Positions 44,462-53,804 of a stretch of 64,000 nucleotides of DNA are shown in pieces. Made by a program: the position numbers and the translations under genes. The notes beneath the pieces were generated by a model. The model searched no databases. It was not told the origin of the DNA and saw only the letters and a program-made list of their open reading frames with translations. Origin of the DNA: Gymnodinialimonas sp. 57CJ19 (GTDB taxonomy: Bacteria > Pseudomonadota > Alphaproteobacteria > Rhodobacterales > Rhodobacteraceae); assembly GCF_038396845.1 (NCBI RefSeq), contig NZ_CP151587.1, positions 248,001 through 312,000 of the forward strand, read 5' to 3'. Each line of letters begins with the position of its first letter. Position 1 is the first letter of the stretch.

Positions 44462-45343
44462 ATGATAAAAAGCCAGATCACCCTGAAGCAGCTAGAGGCA
44501 TTTATCAGCGTTGTGGATATGGGCACGTTTCGGAAGGCCGCCGATGTCTTGGGGACGACGCAGCCCAATATCTCGACCCGGATCGCGGCGCTAGAAACGA
44601 CATTGGGAACCGTGTTGATGCACCGCGATGCCGGCTCTGTCCGGCTGACCGAGAAGGGCGCGACCTTGTTGGAGGCCGCGCGAAAGGTGCTTTTGGCGGG
44701 CGAGGACTTCCTTGCCATTGCGGGGCGTCAGGACCTCATCGACGATCGCCTCCGCCTTGGGGTGACCGAACTTGTCGCCTGCACCTGGCTGCATGATTTC
44801 CTGCGTGCCTTTCAGCGGCTCTACCCCCATGTACGGGTAGAGCTGGACGTGAACCTGTCGGTCGAGATCGAGAAAGACCTTGCCGCCAACCAGTTGGACC
44901 TTGCCCTGCAAACCGGGCCGTTCAAGCGCAAAATGGCGGGGACATTGCCCCTTGGTCATGCGCCCTACTGTTGGGTTGTGGCCCCGTCGCTTCCTGTGCC
45001 GACCCGGTTTGCCGATCTTTTTGACGGCCCGGTTATCAGCCACGGTCGCGACACGCGCGCTTCAGCGGGGCTGGCGGAACACGCCCGCGCTCAAGGAGTG
45101 GCTGTGAACCAGATCGTTCATTCCAGCAGCCTGACGTCTTGCGTGGCCATGGCGGTGGACGGCATGGGGCCCGCCTTGCTGCCCAAAGCGATGGCGGCCG
45201 AGGATATCGCCGCCGGTCGGTTGCAAGAGTTCACCTGTGGCTGGCTGCCAGAGACGCTGGCGCTTTTTGCCCGCTTTGATCCCAAGCGCACGCCGCTTTT
45301 CGTTCGCGCTGCTGCCGAGTTGGCTGTGAGCCTGACAGAATAG
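44462..45343 (+). CDS. LysR-family transcriptional regulator
   Basis: A 293-residue LysR regulator. The N-terminal winged helix-turn-helix is KSQITLKQLEAFISVVDMGTFRKAADVLGTTQPNISTRIAALETTLGTVLMHRDAGSVRLTEKG; the effector-binding domain runs from about residue 90 (DDRLRLGVTELVACTWLHDFLRAFQRLYPHVRVELDVNLSVEIEKDL). It lies 94 bases upstream of hyuA on the same strand and is a likely regulator of the hydantoinase and transporter genes, though LysR activators are more often divergent. The inducer is unknown. Confidence 0.9.
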   Translation: MIKSQITLKQLEAFISVVDMGTFRKAADVLGTTQPNISTRIAALETTLGTVLMHRDAGSVRLTEKGATLLEAARKVLLAGEDFLAIAGRQDLIDDRLRLGVTELVACTWLHDFLRAFQRLYPHVRVELDVNLSVEIEKDLAANQLDLALQTGPFKRKMAGTLPLGHAPYCWVVAPSLPVPTRFADLFDGPVISHGRDTRASAGLAEHARAQGVAVNQIVHSSSLTSCVAMAVDGMGPALLPKAMAAEDIAAGRLQEFTCGWLPETLALFARFDPKRTPLFVRAAAELAVSLTE

Positions 45344-45437
45344 ATTTTTCTTATCACCCTGTACGATTCAATTGATTGGACCTCTCCTTTCCTATGTCGT
45401 TCTATGGCGCTGACCCCCATCGTCCAAGGACCAGCCC

Positions 45438-47540
45438 ATGACCTCTCCCGCCTCTTTCCGCCTCGGTGTTGATATCGGCGGCACGTTCACCGATGTCGTT
45501 CTGGAAGGCGCAGGCACGCAGTTTTCGACCAAGGTGCTGACGACCTACGCCGCGCCTGAAAATGCGATCATCGACGGCATGGGGCAGGTCTGCGCCAAGG
45601 CGGGCATCACGCCCGGGCAGATCACCCAGATCATCCATGGCACCACGCTGGCGACGAATGCCTTGATCGAGCGGCGCGGCGCGAAGACGGCGCTGATCAC
45701 GACGGAAGGCTTCCGCGATGTGATCGAGATGCGCACCGAGTCTCGGTTCGAGCAGTACGACCTGAACCTGTCCCTGCCCGAGCCGCTGTTGCCGCGTCAG
45801 ATGCGCTTTACCGTGGCGGAGCGGGTGAATTCCAAGGGCGAGGTGATGATTGATCTTGATCTGGATGAGGTCCGCGCGGTGGCCGAGCGGATCAGGGAGG
45901 CAGGCTTCGAGAGTGTCGCCGTGGGGCTGATCCACTCCTACCTCAACCCCGATCACGAACGGGTCGTGCGCGATGTGCTGGCGGAGGTGGTGCCCGAGGT
46001 GTCGGTGTCCCTGTCCTCTGAAGTCTCGCCCCAGATGCGCGAGTATGAGCGGTTCAACACCGTCGTGGCAAACGCCTACATCAAGCCGCTGATGGCCAGT
46101 TACCTGGGCCGGTTGGAGGACCGTTTGGCGCAAGAGGGCGTGACCTGCCGCATCTTCCTGATGCATTCGGGCGGCGGGATCATCTCGATCCAGAACGCCG
46201 CGGATTTTCCGGTCCGTCTGGTGGAGTCGGGGCCCGCCGGCGGTGCCGTCTTCGCGGCCCATATCGCGGCGCGCTACGGGTTGGACAAGGTGCTGTCGTT
46301 CGACATGGGCGGGACCACGGCAAAGATTTGCCTGATCAAGAACCAGACGCCCAAGACGTCTCGGGTGTTCGAGGTGGCGCGGACCTATCGGTTCAAGAAG
46401 GGCTCCGGCATGCCGATCTCGATCCCCGTCATTGATATGGTGGAGATCGGGGCGGGCGGAGGCTCCCTCGCCCATGTGGACGCGATGCGGCAGATCCGCG
46501 TGGGGCCGGAGAGTGCGGGGTCCGAGCCGGGGCCTGCGTGTTATGGGCGCGGCGGCAAGCGGCCTGCGGTGACGGATGCCGATCTGGTGCTCGGCAAGCT
46601 GGACCCGGACAATTTCGCCGGGGGCTCCATTGTCCTTGACGCGGCCGCCTCCTCTTCCGTCCTGTCGGACGTCATCGCAGCTACGCTGGACATGGACGCC
46701 ACGGAGGCCGCCTTCGGCGTGGCAGAGGTTGTGGACGAGAACATGGCCAATGCGGCGCGGGTTCATGCGGTGGAGAATGGCGAGGACCTATCGGAATACA
46801 CGATGATCGCCTTCGGCGGCGCGGCGCCGCTGCATGCGGGGCGGCTGTGCGAGAAGCTTGGCATCGAGCGCTGCCTTGTGCCGCCGGGCGCCGGCGTGGG
46901 CAGTGCCATCGGGTTCCTGCGCGCGCCCTTCAGCTTCGAGGCCAACCGCTCGGTCTACATGAAGCTGTCGGACTTCGCGCCGGACGTAATCAAGGCACTG
47001 TTGGAAGAATTGCAGCGAGAGGCCACGGGTTTCGTGCGCACCTGCGACGCGGACGCGCCGATCAATAGCGAATTCAAGGTCTACATGCGTTACACCGGGC
47101 AAGGCTGGGAGATCCCCATCGACCTGTCCGAGGCGCAAGCCATGGCTCCCGATGCGGCCACGTTTGAGGCCCGCTTTGAAGAGGAGTACGCCAAGCTGTT
47201 CGGGCGCACCGTGGCGGGCATGGATATCGAGATCACCGTCTGGTCCGTGAACGCCACCACCCCGCCCGAGGACGTGGCGCGGAACGACGCCTTCGACATT
47301 ACTGGAGCCGCCGACGCCCAGGGCACCCGCCGCCTGTTCGACCCGGCGCAGGGAGCATTTCAGGATGCATCGGTCGTCGCGCGCGGCACCATGCAGACGG
47401 GCCAGATCGCCCAGGGCCCCGCCGCCATCGTGGAGGATGAGACAACAATCATCGTCCCCGCCAGCCGTGATGCGCTGAGGTCCAGCGACGGCTGCATCGA
47501 CGTGATGACCAAACCCGTGACCACCGGAGACGCCCAATGA
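45438..47540 (+). CDS. hyuA: Hydantoinase/oxoprolinase family protein, subunit A
   Basis: A 700-residue HyuA-type ATP-dependent hydrolase subunit that opens hydantoin, 5-oxoproline or related cyclic amides together with HyuB. The ATP-binding start is FRLGVDIGGTFTDVVLEG (about 7-24), with the second phosphate motif LSFDMGGTTAKICLI near 289 and GEDLSEYTMIAFGGAAPLHAGRLCEKLGIERCLVPPGAGVGSAIGFL near 450, typical of the actin-like ATPase fold. It matches N-methylhydantoinase/acetone-carboxylase-beta-like proteins; the ring substrate is not determinable. Its stop overlaps the hyuB start (ATGA). Confidence 0.93.
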   Translation: MTSPASFRLGVDIGGTFTDVVLEGAGTQFSTKVLTTYAAPENAIIDGMGQVCAKAGITPGQITQIIHGTTLATNALIERRGAKTALITTEGFRDVIEMRTESRFEQYDLNLSLPEPLLPRQMRFTVAERVNSKGEVMIDLDLDEVRAVAERIREAGFESVAVGLIHSYLNPDHERVVRDVLAEVVPEVSVSLSSEVSPQMREYERFNTVVANAYIKPLMASYLGRLEDRLAQEGVTCRIFLMHSGGGIISIQNAADFPVRLVESGPAGGAVFAAHIAARYGLDKVLSFDMGGTTAKICLIKNQTPKTSRVFEVARTYRFKKGSGMPISIPVIDMVEIGAGGGSLAHVDAMRQIRVGPESAGSEPGPACYGRGGKRPAVTDADLVLGKLDPDNFAGGSIVLDAAASSSVLSDVIAATLDMDATEAAFGVAEVVDENMANAARVHAVENGEDLSEYTMIAFGGAAPLHAGRLCEKLGIERCLVPPGAGVGSAIGFLRAPFSFEANRSVYMKLSDFAPDVIKALLEELQREATGFVRTCDADAPINSEFKVYMRYTGQGWEIPIDLSEAQAMAPDAATFEARFEEEYAKLFGRTVAGMDIEITVWSVNATTPPEDVARNDAFDITGAADAQGTRRLFDPAQGAFQDASVVARGTMQTGQIAQGPAAIVEDETTIIVPASRDALRSSDGCIDVMTKPVTTGDAQ

Positions 47541-49228
47541 CTCAAGCTTCAACAGTCGCCTATCAGGTCATGTGGAACCGCTTGATCTCCATCGTGGAAG
47601 AACAGGCGCAGGCTCTGGTGCGTACGGCGTTCTCCACTTCGGTACGCGAGGCGGGAGACCTGTCCGCCGGGGTCTATGACACCCAAGGGCGCATGCTCGC
47701 CCAAGCCGTCACCGGTACCCCCGGTCACGTCAACGCCATGGCCGATGCCGTGCCGCATTTCATTCGCCGCATCGGGCGCGAGACCATGGCCGAGGGTGAT
47801 GTCTACATCACCAATGACCCCTGGGAAGGCACCGGCCACCTGCATGACATCACCATGGTCACGCCGTCCTTCAAAGGCGGCGCGCTGGTGGGTTTTTTCG
47901 CCTGCACCGCCCACGTGGTGGATATCGGCGGGCGCGGTTTCGGCGCCGATGCGCACAGCGTCTACGAGGAGGGCCTGTACCTGCCGATCATGCGGTTTGC
48001 TTCGGCGGGTGAGGTCGACAAGACGCTGGTCCAGATCGTGCGCGGCAATGTGCGGGAGCCCGATCAACTGATCGGCGACATGTACGCGCTGGCCACCTGT
48101 AACGAGATCGGCCACCGCCGGTTGATCGACATGATGGAAGAGTTCGCGCTGGATGATCTAGATGGCATTGCGGCGTTCGTCCTCGACAACTCCCGCCGCG
48201 CCACGCTGGAGCGGATCAACGCCCTGCCCCGCATGGCGGCAGACGGAGAGATGACGATGGACGGCTTCGACGTGCCGATCACGCTGAAGGCCCGCGTGTC
48301 GGTGGAACAGGACCGGATCGTCACGGACTTCACGGGCACGAGCGGCGTCGACAAGAAGGGAATCAACTGTCCGATGGTCTACACCAAGGCCTATGCATGC
48401 TATGCGCTGAAGGTCGCCATCGCGCCGGAAATTCCCAACAACGCGGCCTCGTTGGCACCGTTCGAGGTGACCGCCCCTGAGGGTACCATCGTTAACGCCG
48501 TCCACCCCGCCCCGGTCGCGTTGCGGCACATCGTGGGACATTTCGTGCCCGATGTGGTTTTCGACGCCTTCGACAAGATCGTGCCCGGGTTGGTTCCGGC
48601 GGAAGGTGCGGGATGTCTGTGCAACTTCCAGATGTCGGTGCGGCCCACGGCGCCGGGGGGGCGGCGCGCGGAAGTGCTGACGTTCAACTCTGGCGGTTCT
48701 GGCGCGCGCCCCGAGGTGGATGGGCTGAACGCCACCGCCTTCCCCTCTGGCGTGATGACAATGCCGATCGAGGCTACGGAACACGCAGGCCCGGTGATCA
48801 TCTGGCGCAAGGAATTGCGGCCCGGCTCGGGCGGTGCGGGCAAGACCCGTGGCGGCCTTGGGCAATACATGGACGTCAGCGCCATGCCGGGCCACGAGAT
48901 GGACCTTCAAGCCATGTTCGACCGGGGCGACCACCCCGCACGCGGGCGGCGCGGCGGCAAGCAGGGTGCGCCCACAAGGATTGTGCAGGACGACGGCACC
49001 AAAATGCGCGTGAAAGGCAAGCAATTCGTGGCTGAGGGGCGTCGCGTGGAAATGGCCTTCCCCGGCGGCGCAGGCTACGGCGAAGCAGCGGATCGTGACC
49101 CGGCGCTGGTCAAACGCGACCTCGCACGCGGCTACATCAGCGCGGAAGAAGCGGCGCAGGACTATGGCCTGTCAGCCGACGATATCGCCGCTGTAGCCGC
49201 TGCTGTGGCCCGTGGCGAAGATATCTGA
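47537..49228 (+). CDS. hyuB: Hydantoinase B/oxoprolinase family protein
   Basis: A 563-residue HyuB subunit. The N-terminal VAYQVMWNRLISIVEEQAQALVRTAFSTSVREAGDLSAGVYDTQGRMLAQAVTGTPGHVNAM is characteristic, followed by VYITNDPWEGTGHLHDITMVTPSF (about 91-114) with the aspartate and histidine residues expected at the metal site, and FACTAHVVDIGGRGFGADAHSVYEEGLYLP. The C-terminal GSGGAGKTRGGLGQY near 432 is also conserved. It forms the heteromeric enzyme with HyuA, whose stop it overlaps by four bases. Confidence 0.94.
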   Translation: MTQASTVAYQVMWNRLISIVEEQAQALVRTAFSTSVREAGDLSAGVYDTQGRMLAQAVTGTPGHVNAMADAVPHFIRRIGRETMAEGDVYITNDPWEGTGHLHDITMVTPSFKGGALVGFFACTAHVVDIGGRGFGADAHSVYEEGLYLPIMRFASAGEVDKTLVQIVRGNVREPDQLIGDMYALATCNEIGHRRLIDMMEEFALDDLDGIAAFVLDNSRRATLERINALPRMAADGEMTMDGFDVPITLKARVSVEQDRIVTDFTGTSGVDKKGINCPMVYTKAYACYALKVAIAPEIPNNAASLAPFEVTAPEGTIVNAVHPAPVALRHIVGHFVPDVVFDAFDKIVPGLVPAEGAGCLCNFQMSVRPTAPGGRRAEVLTFNSGGSGARPEVDGLNATAFPSGVMTMPIEATEHAGPVIIWRKELRPGSGGAGKTRGGLGQYMDVSAMPGHEMDLQAMFDRGDHPARGRRGGKQGAPTRIVQDDGTKMRVKGKQFVAEGRRVEMAFPGGAGYGEAADRDPALVKRDLARGYISAEEAAQDYGLSADDIAAVAAAVARGEDI

Positions 49229-49249
49229 ACTCTCAACAGGACAACCATC

Positions 49250-49951
49250 ATCACAAAAGTTGCATTGATCACCGCAGGCGGCAGCGGCATGGGCGCGGAC
49301 AGTGCAGGAGCCCTGGCTGCTGACGGCTTCAAGGTCGGCATCCTTTCGTCCTCTGGCAAGGGGGAGGCCCTGGCCAAGGAATTGGGCGGCGTCGGTGTCA
49401 CCGGCTCCAACAAATCCGAGGATGATTTGCAGGCCCTCGTCGATGCGGCAATGACCCAGCGGGGCCGCGTCGATGTGTTGGTGAATTCTGCCGGTCACGG
49501 TCCCCGCGCCCCGGTGCTGGAACTGACGGATGATGACTGGCACGAGGGGATGGAGGTCTATTTCCTCAACGCGGTGCGGCCTACGCGTCTTGTGACACCG
49601 ATCATGCAAAAGCAGGGTGGCGGCGCGATCATCAACATCTCCACCTTCGCCGCATTCGAGCCGAACGCCGTGTTCCCGACCTCGGGCGTCATGCGGGCGG
49701 GCCTTGCTGCGTTCTCCAAGCTGTTCGCAGACAAATACGCGGCCGAGAACATCCGGATGAACAACGTCCTGCCCGGCTTCATTGACAGCCTGCCTGAGAA
49801 AGAGGAGTTCCGCACGATGATCCCCATGGGGCGCTACGGCAACTCTTTGGGCGAGATTGCCAGTGTCGTAGCCTTCCTTGCCTCGGACGGCGGGGCTTAT
49901 ATTACTGGGCAAAACATCCGTGTGGATGGGGGCATTACCCGTTCCGTCTGA
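49250..49951 (+). CDS. Atypical short-chain dehydrogenase/reductase, apparent ATC start
   Basis: A 233-residue SDR-fold protein counted from ATC at 49250. The first strand and cofactor loop are KVALITAGGSGMG (about 3-15), NSAG is at 79-82, and the usual catalytic serine is at S131 (NISTFAAF). The YxxxK pair is missing: the aligned positions are S145 and R149 (SGVMR). Between the hyuB stop and the fold the only conventional start is TTG 49265, which would delete most of the first beta strand, so ATC 49247 or 49250, behind AGGA, is more likely. A sequencing change from ATG is possible. It is co-oriented with hyuAB and probably acts on or regulates the same compound. Confidence 0.75.
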   Translation: MTKVALITAGGSGMGADSAGALAADGFKVGILSSSGKGEALAKELGGVGVTGSNKSEDDLQALVDAAMTQRGRVDVLVNSAGHGPRAPVLELTDDDWHEGMEVYFLNAVRPTRLVTPIMQKQGGGAIINISTFAAFEPNAVFPTSGVMRAGLAAFSKLFADKYAAENIRMNNVLPGFIDSLPEKEEFRTMIPMGRYGNSLGEIASVVAFLASDGGAYITGQNIRVDGGITRSV

Positions 49952-50213
49952 TGTTGGACACAGGTTGTCGGGGTCGGCCGAGCGGGCCTAGAGCGCTGGG
50001 AGAAACGGGCCTTACGAGGAACGATTTGCGCCTAGTGAAAACCATTTGGGCGGCCCCAAACCACTGCCGAAAAGGGCCCGTTCCAGCGGTGGCCTACGGT
50101 CATTGTGTCCTTGGCTGTTGCATATGAAGCTTGAAGCACAGACAATCACGCACAGAATGACCTGACAAACAGGCCGGGGAAACCGGCCAGACGTCACAAC
50201 AGTGGAGACTACT
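49952..50213. other. Intergenic region upstream of the second ABC importer
   Basis: No gene is supported in this 262-base stretch. It contains a long-range inverted repeat, AACGGGCCTT (50003-50012) and AAGGGCCCGTT (50073-50083), and the leader of the substrate-binding protein gene. GTGGAG near 50202 serves as its ribosome site. Confidence 0.5.
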
Positions 50214-51782
50214 ATGACCAAGTTCAACCGACCCGGTGGCGTGAGCCGTCGGACAATGCTTCAGGGTACCGCCGCCGTCGGCACCGCCGCGCTGATTACC
50301 CCTTGGGGCGCCCCTTTGCGCGCGCAAGCTGTTCGCGGTGGTACGCTGCGGATCGGTATGGCCCATGGCTCTACCACTGACTCGCTTGATCCGGGCACAT
50401 GGGAAAACGACTTCACGATCTTGCAGGGCCATACCCGCAACAACTACCTGACCGAGATCGCGGCTGACGGCTCCTTGGTGCCGGAATTGGCAGAAAGCTG
50501 GGAAGCATCCGCCGACGCGGCCACCTGGACCTTCCGTCTGCGCGAAAACGTGGCATTCCATTCCGGTCACATCATGACCGCCCAAGACGTGATTGCGTCG
50601 ATCAACTATCACCGTGGCGAAGATTCGACCTCGGCTGCTGCGCCGATTGTTGCGCCGATTACAGACATTGTCGCCGAAGGCATGACCGTGACCTTCACGC
50701 TGGATTCGGGCAACGCCGACTTCCCCTTCGTGTTGTCAGACTATCACCTGCCGATCCTGCCCGCCGTGAACGATGGCGCGATTGATCCGATGACAACCGA
50801 CGGTTGTGGTCCTTACGTTCTCAATGACCTCGAATTCGGTGTGTCGGCCAGCTACACGCGCCATGATGGTTACTGGAAGACAGATCGCGCGCACTTCGAC
50901 GCGATCGAGCAGATCGTGATCCACGACAACGCCGCGCGCCAGAATGCCCTGATCTCGGGCGAGGTTGATTACATCGACACCGCCGACCTGAACACGGTAC
51001 ATCTGCTGGAGCGCGCACCGGGGATCGAGATTCTGTCGGTTGCAGGCACGCAGCACTATGGCTTGCCCATGGACACACGGGCCGAGCCCTTCAACAACAA
51101 CGACATCCGCATGGCGCTGAAATTCGCCATTGATCGTCAGCAGTTGGTGGACACGATCCTGAACGGCTACGGCGAGATCGGTAACGACCATCCAATCGGT
51201 TCGGGCCAGCAGTTCTACAACGCCGACCTGGAGCAGCACAGCTACGACCCCGACCGCGCGCGCTTCCACCTGCGTGAGGCGGGCATGGAAAGCCTTGACG
51301 TGCAAATCCACCTTGCCGACGCCGCCTTCGCGGGCGCATTGGATGCGGGCGTTCTGTTCGCGGAATCTGCGGCAGCCGCAGGTATCAACCTTGAAGTCGT
51401 GCGCGAGCCCGATGATGGGTATTGGTCCAACGTTTGGATGCAGAAGCCCTTTGCCGGCACCTATTGGAGCGGGCGTCCGACGGAAGACCTCATGTTCTCC
51501 ACCGCCTATTCCGAGGGTGCAGCATGGAACGAGACCTATTGGTCCCATGAGCGTTTCAATGAACTGCTGAACACGGCCCGGTCTGAACTGAATCAAGACC
51601 TGCGCCGTGAGATGTACTACGAGATGCAGGACATCTGCGCCAACCAAGGTGGGGCGCTTATCCCGATGTTCGCCTCTTACGTCGGTGCCCATACCGATGC
51701 GCTGGTGCGTCCAGACGCCATCGCCGCCAACTGGCGCAACGATGGCCAGCGGATCGCAGAACGCTGGTCCTTCGCGTCGTGA
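50214..51782 (+). CDS. ABC transporter substrate-binding protein (SBP_bac_5) with Tat signal
   Basis: A 522-residue family-5 solute-binding protein. The N-terminus MTKFNRPGGVSRRTMLQGTAAVGTAALITPWGAPLRAQA has a twin-arginine motif (SRRTM) before the hydrophobic stretch, so export as a folded protein by Tat is likely. The body GGTLRIGMAHGSTTDSLDPGTWENDFTILQGHTRNNYLTEIAADGSLVPELAESWEASADAATWTFRLRENVAFHSG is typical. It initiates a second complete Opp/Dpp-type importer after the hydantoinase operon, suggesting uptake of a cyclic or N-blocked amino acid derivative or peptide; that is inference. Confidence 0.93.
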   Translation: MTKFNRPGGVSRRTMLQGTAAVGTAALITPWGAPLRAQAVRGGTLRIGMAHGSTTDSLDPGTWENDFTILQGHTRNNYLTEIAADGSLVPELAESWEASADAATWTFRLRENVAFHSGHIMTAQDVIASINYHRGEDSTSAAAPIVAPITDIVAEGMTVTFTLDSGNADFPFVLSDYHLPILPAVNDGAIDPMTTDGCGPYVLNDLEFGVSASYTRHDGYWKTDRAHFDAIEQIVIHDNAARQNALISGEVDYIDTADLNTVHLLERAPGIEILSVAGTQHYGLPMDTRAEPFNNNDIRMALKFAIDRQQLVDTILNGYGEIGNDHPIGSGQQFYNADLEQHSYDPDRARFHLREAGMESLDVQIHLADAAFAGALDAGVLFAESAAAAGINLEVVREPDDGYWSNVWMQKPFAGTYWSGRPTEDLMFSTAYSEGAAWNETYWSHERFNELLNTARSELNQDLRREMYYEMQDICANQGGALIPMFASYVGAHTDALVRPDAIAANWRNDGQRIAERWSFAS

Positions 51783-51791
51783 TCTGAAACG

Positions 51792-51817
51792 CCCCCGGTC
51801 AGACTTCTGGCCGGGGG
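51792..51817 (+). terminator. Stem-loop between binding-protein and permease genes
   Basis: CCCCCGGTCAGA (51792-51803) pairs with TCTGGCCGGGGG (51806-51817), about eleven pairs with one wobble, followed by TTCTTCGTTCT. It sits 10 bases after the binding-protein stop. Such stem-loops often terminate or stabilise the abundant binding-protein message so that permease levels stay lower. Confidence 0.6.
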
Positions 51818-51907
51818 TTCTTCGTTCTACTTTGTCCGCGCCACGTCCGTTCCACCCGGAACCAAAAACAGCAAAAATAGGGCAAATGCCCGCCCCGAAG
51901 GGACCCC

Positions 51908-52864
51908 ATGTCACATATCTTGACGATGATCGCACAGCGACTGGCCCTTGGCCTTGTCACGCTGTTCGTCGTGTCATTGATTATCTTCCTAGGCACCGAG
52001 CTTTTGCCCGGTGACTTCGCGCAAGAGATCCTTGGCCAATCCGCCACCCCCGAAACCGTCGCTGCCTTGCGGGATCAGTTGGGCCTGAACGACCCGATGC
52101 ACGTCCGCTACGCGGCGTGGTTGGGAGACGTGTTGCAAGGGGATTTGGGCCAAAGCCTTGCGAATGGGCAATCGGTGTCTGAACTGATCGGGCGGCGGTT
52201 GAACTGGACCTTGTCACTGGCGTTGTATGCAGCCGTCATCGCGGTGCCTTTGTCGCTGACTCTGGGCATTCTGGCGGCGCTGTTTCGGAACTCTTTCTTT
52301 GACCGCTTCGCCAATGCGTCGGCCCTGACGTCCATCTCGTTCCCGGAATTCTTTGTGGCTTATATCCTGATCTTCTACCTTGCAGGCGCAGGCGGGCCGT
52401 TCCCGTCCATCTCGTCGATGCGCGGAGAGGTGGCCTTTGGCGAATACCTGCACCGCGCCTTCCTGCCGGCCCTGACCCTGACGCTGGTCGTTACCGCCCA
52501 TATGATGCGGATGACACGGGCCGCGATCATCAATCTGCTGGCCAGCCCCTATATCGAGATGGCCCGCCTGAAGGGCATGTCGCCGATGCGCGTGATCGTG
52601 AAACACGCGCTGCCCAATGCGCTGGCCCCGATCATCAACGTGGTGGCCCTGAACCTTGCATATCTGATTACTGGCGTTGTCGTGGTCGAGGTCGTGTTCG
52701 TCTACCCCGGCCTCGGGCAGTTGATGGTCGATAGCGTGTCCGCCCGTGACATGCCCGTCGTGCAAGGGATCGCCCTTGTCTTTGCGGCAGCTTACGTGCT
52801 GCTGAACCTTACCGCGGATGTGTTGGCAACCTTGTCCAACCCCCGTCTTGTGCATCGTCGCTGA
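51908..52864 (+). CDS. ABC transporter permease (DppB type), second importer
   Basis: A 318-residue inner-membrane permease. It starts MSHILTMIAQRLALGLVTLFVVSLIIFLGTELLPGDFAQEILGQSATPETVAALRDQLGLNDP, the DppB/OppB N-terminus, and has six helices. The EAA loop is NLLASPYIEMARLKGMSPMRVIVKHALPNALAPIINVV near 215-252. It pairs with the permease at 52877-53800, 12 bases downstream. Confidence 0.93.
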   Translation: MSHILTMIAQRLALGLVTLFVVSLIIFLGTELLPGDFAQEILGQSATPETVAALRDQLGLNDPMHVRYAAWLGDVLQGDLGQSLANGQSVSELIGRRLNWTLSLALYAAVIAVPLSLTLGILAALFRNSFFDRFANASALTSISFPEFFVAYILIFYLAGAGGPFPSISSMRGEVAFGEYLHRAFLPALTLTLVVTAHMMRMTRAAIINLLASPYIEMARLKGMSPMRVIVKHALPNALAPIINVVALNLAYLITGVVVVEVVFVYPGLGQLMVDSVSARDMPVVQGIALVFAAAYVLLNLTADVLATLSNPRLVHRR

Positions 52865-52876
52865 GGGGGATCGGAC

Positions 52877-53800
52877 ATGGCATTTTTTATGGGTCTTGTT
52901 TGGTTGGTCGTGGCCATTGCTGTCGCAATGGGCCTCGGACTGCTTTTCCGCCAAGGCGTCATCGCCGTCGCCCCGAAGGGCGTCGCGAAAGAGCTGCGCA
53001 CCGCGCCAATGACGGCGAGTTTCGGGATGATGATGATCGTGATCTACGTGGTCGTCGCCGTCCTGGCCCCCGTGATCGCGCCGTTTGGAGAAACCGAGAT
53101 CGTGGGCCGCGAGTATTCCGCCTGGAACGATGAAAATATCCTCGGTACGGACAATCTGGGCCGCGACATGCTTTCCCGCATGATCTATGCGGCCCGTAAC
53201 ACCGTGGGCATCGCCTTTGTCACCACGGCGCTGGCGTTCATCGTAGGTTCAATCCTCGGGCTTCTGGCAGCAATCGTTGGCGGCTGGCTGGACCAGCTTC
53301 TGTCGCGCACCGTGGATGTGTTGATGGCGATCCCGTCGCTGATTTTCGCGCTGCTGTTGCTGACCATTGTGGGCACGTCGATCATCAACATGATCATCAT
53401 CATCGCCCTGATTGACAGCACCCGTGTGTTCCGTTTGGCGCGGGCCGTGGCAATGAACATCGTCGTCATGGATTACGTCGAGGCCGCAAGGCTCCGCGGC
53501 GAAGGGCTGTGGCGGTTGATCATAAGGGAAATCCTGCCCAATGCCATGGCGCCCTTGGTGGCCGAATTTGGCCTGCGCTTCTGCTTTGTGTTCCTCATGA
53601 TTTCGGCCCTGTCGTTCCTTGGCCTTGGGATGCCGCCCTCGACCGCCGATTGGGGCTCGATGGTGAAAGACAACGCCACGCTCATCACATTTGGGGACAT
53701 CACGCCGCTACTGCCTGCGGGGGCCATCGCGCTGCTGACGGTCAGCGTGAACTTTGTCGTTGATTGGCAGCTTCACCGCGCCTCTGGTTTGAAGGAATAA
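52877..53800 (+). CDS. ABC transporter permease (DppC type), second importer
   Basis: A 307-residue DppC-type permease. After an N-terminal helix (MAFFMGLVWLVVAIAVAMGLGLLF) and a cytosolic connector there is a second helix, then WNDENILGTDNLGRDMLSRMIYAARNTVGIAF (GTDxxGRD signature near 94) and the EAA loop MDYVEAARLRGEGLWRLIIREILPNAMAPLVAEF near 198-231. The extra N-terminal helix before the usual start is longer than in most DppC proteins. It is followed four bases later by the ATPase gene. Confidence 0.93.
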   Translation: MAFFMGLVWLVVAIAVAMGLGLLFRQGVIAVAPKGVAKELRTAPMTASFGMMMIVIYVVVAVLAPVIAPFGETEIVGREYSAWNDENILGTDNLGRDMLSRMIYAARNTVGIAFVTTALAFIVGSILGLLAAIVGGWLDQLLSRTVDVLMAIPSLIFALLLLTIVGTSIINMIIIIALIDSTRVFRLARAVAMNIVVMDYVEAARLRGEGLWRLIIREILPNAMAPLVAEFGLRFCFVFLMISALSFLGLGMPPSTADWGSMVKDNATLITFGDITPLLPAGAIALLTVSVNFVVDWQLHRASGLKE

Positions 53801-53804
53801 TCTG

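Noticed and set aside
45402..46766. A 454-codon minus-strand open frame opposite hyuA
   Set aside because: hyuA is clearly coding on the plus strand; the antisense product is histidine/arginine-rich shadow sequence.
50736..51935. A 399-codon minus-strand open frame opposite the second substrate-binding protein
   Set aside because: Antisense to a well-defined binding protein and lacks domain features.
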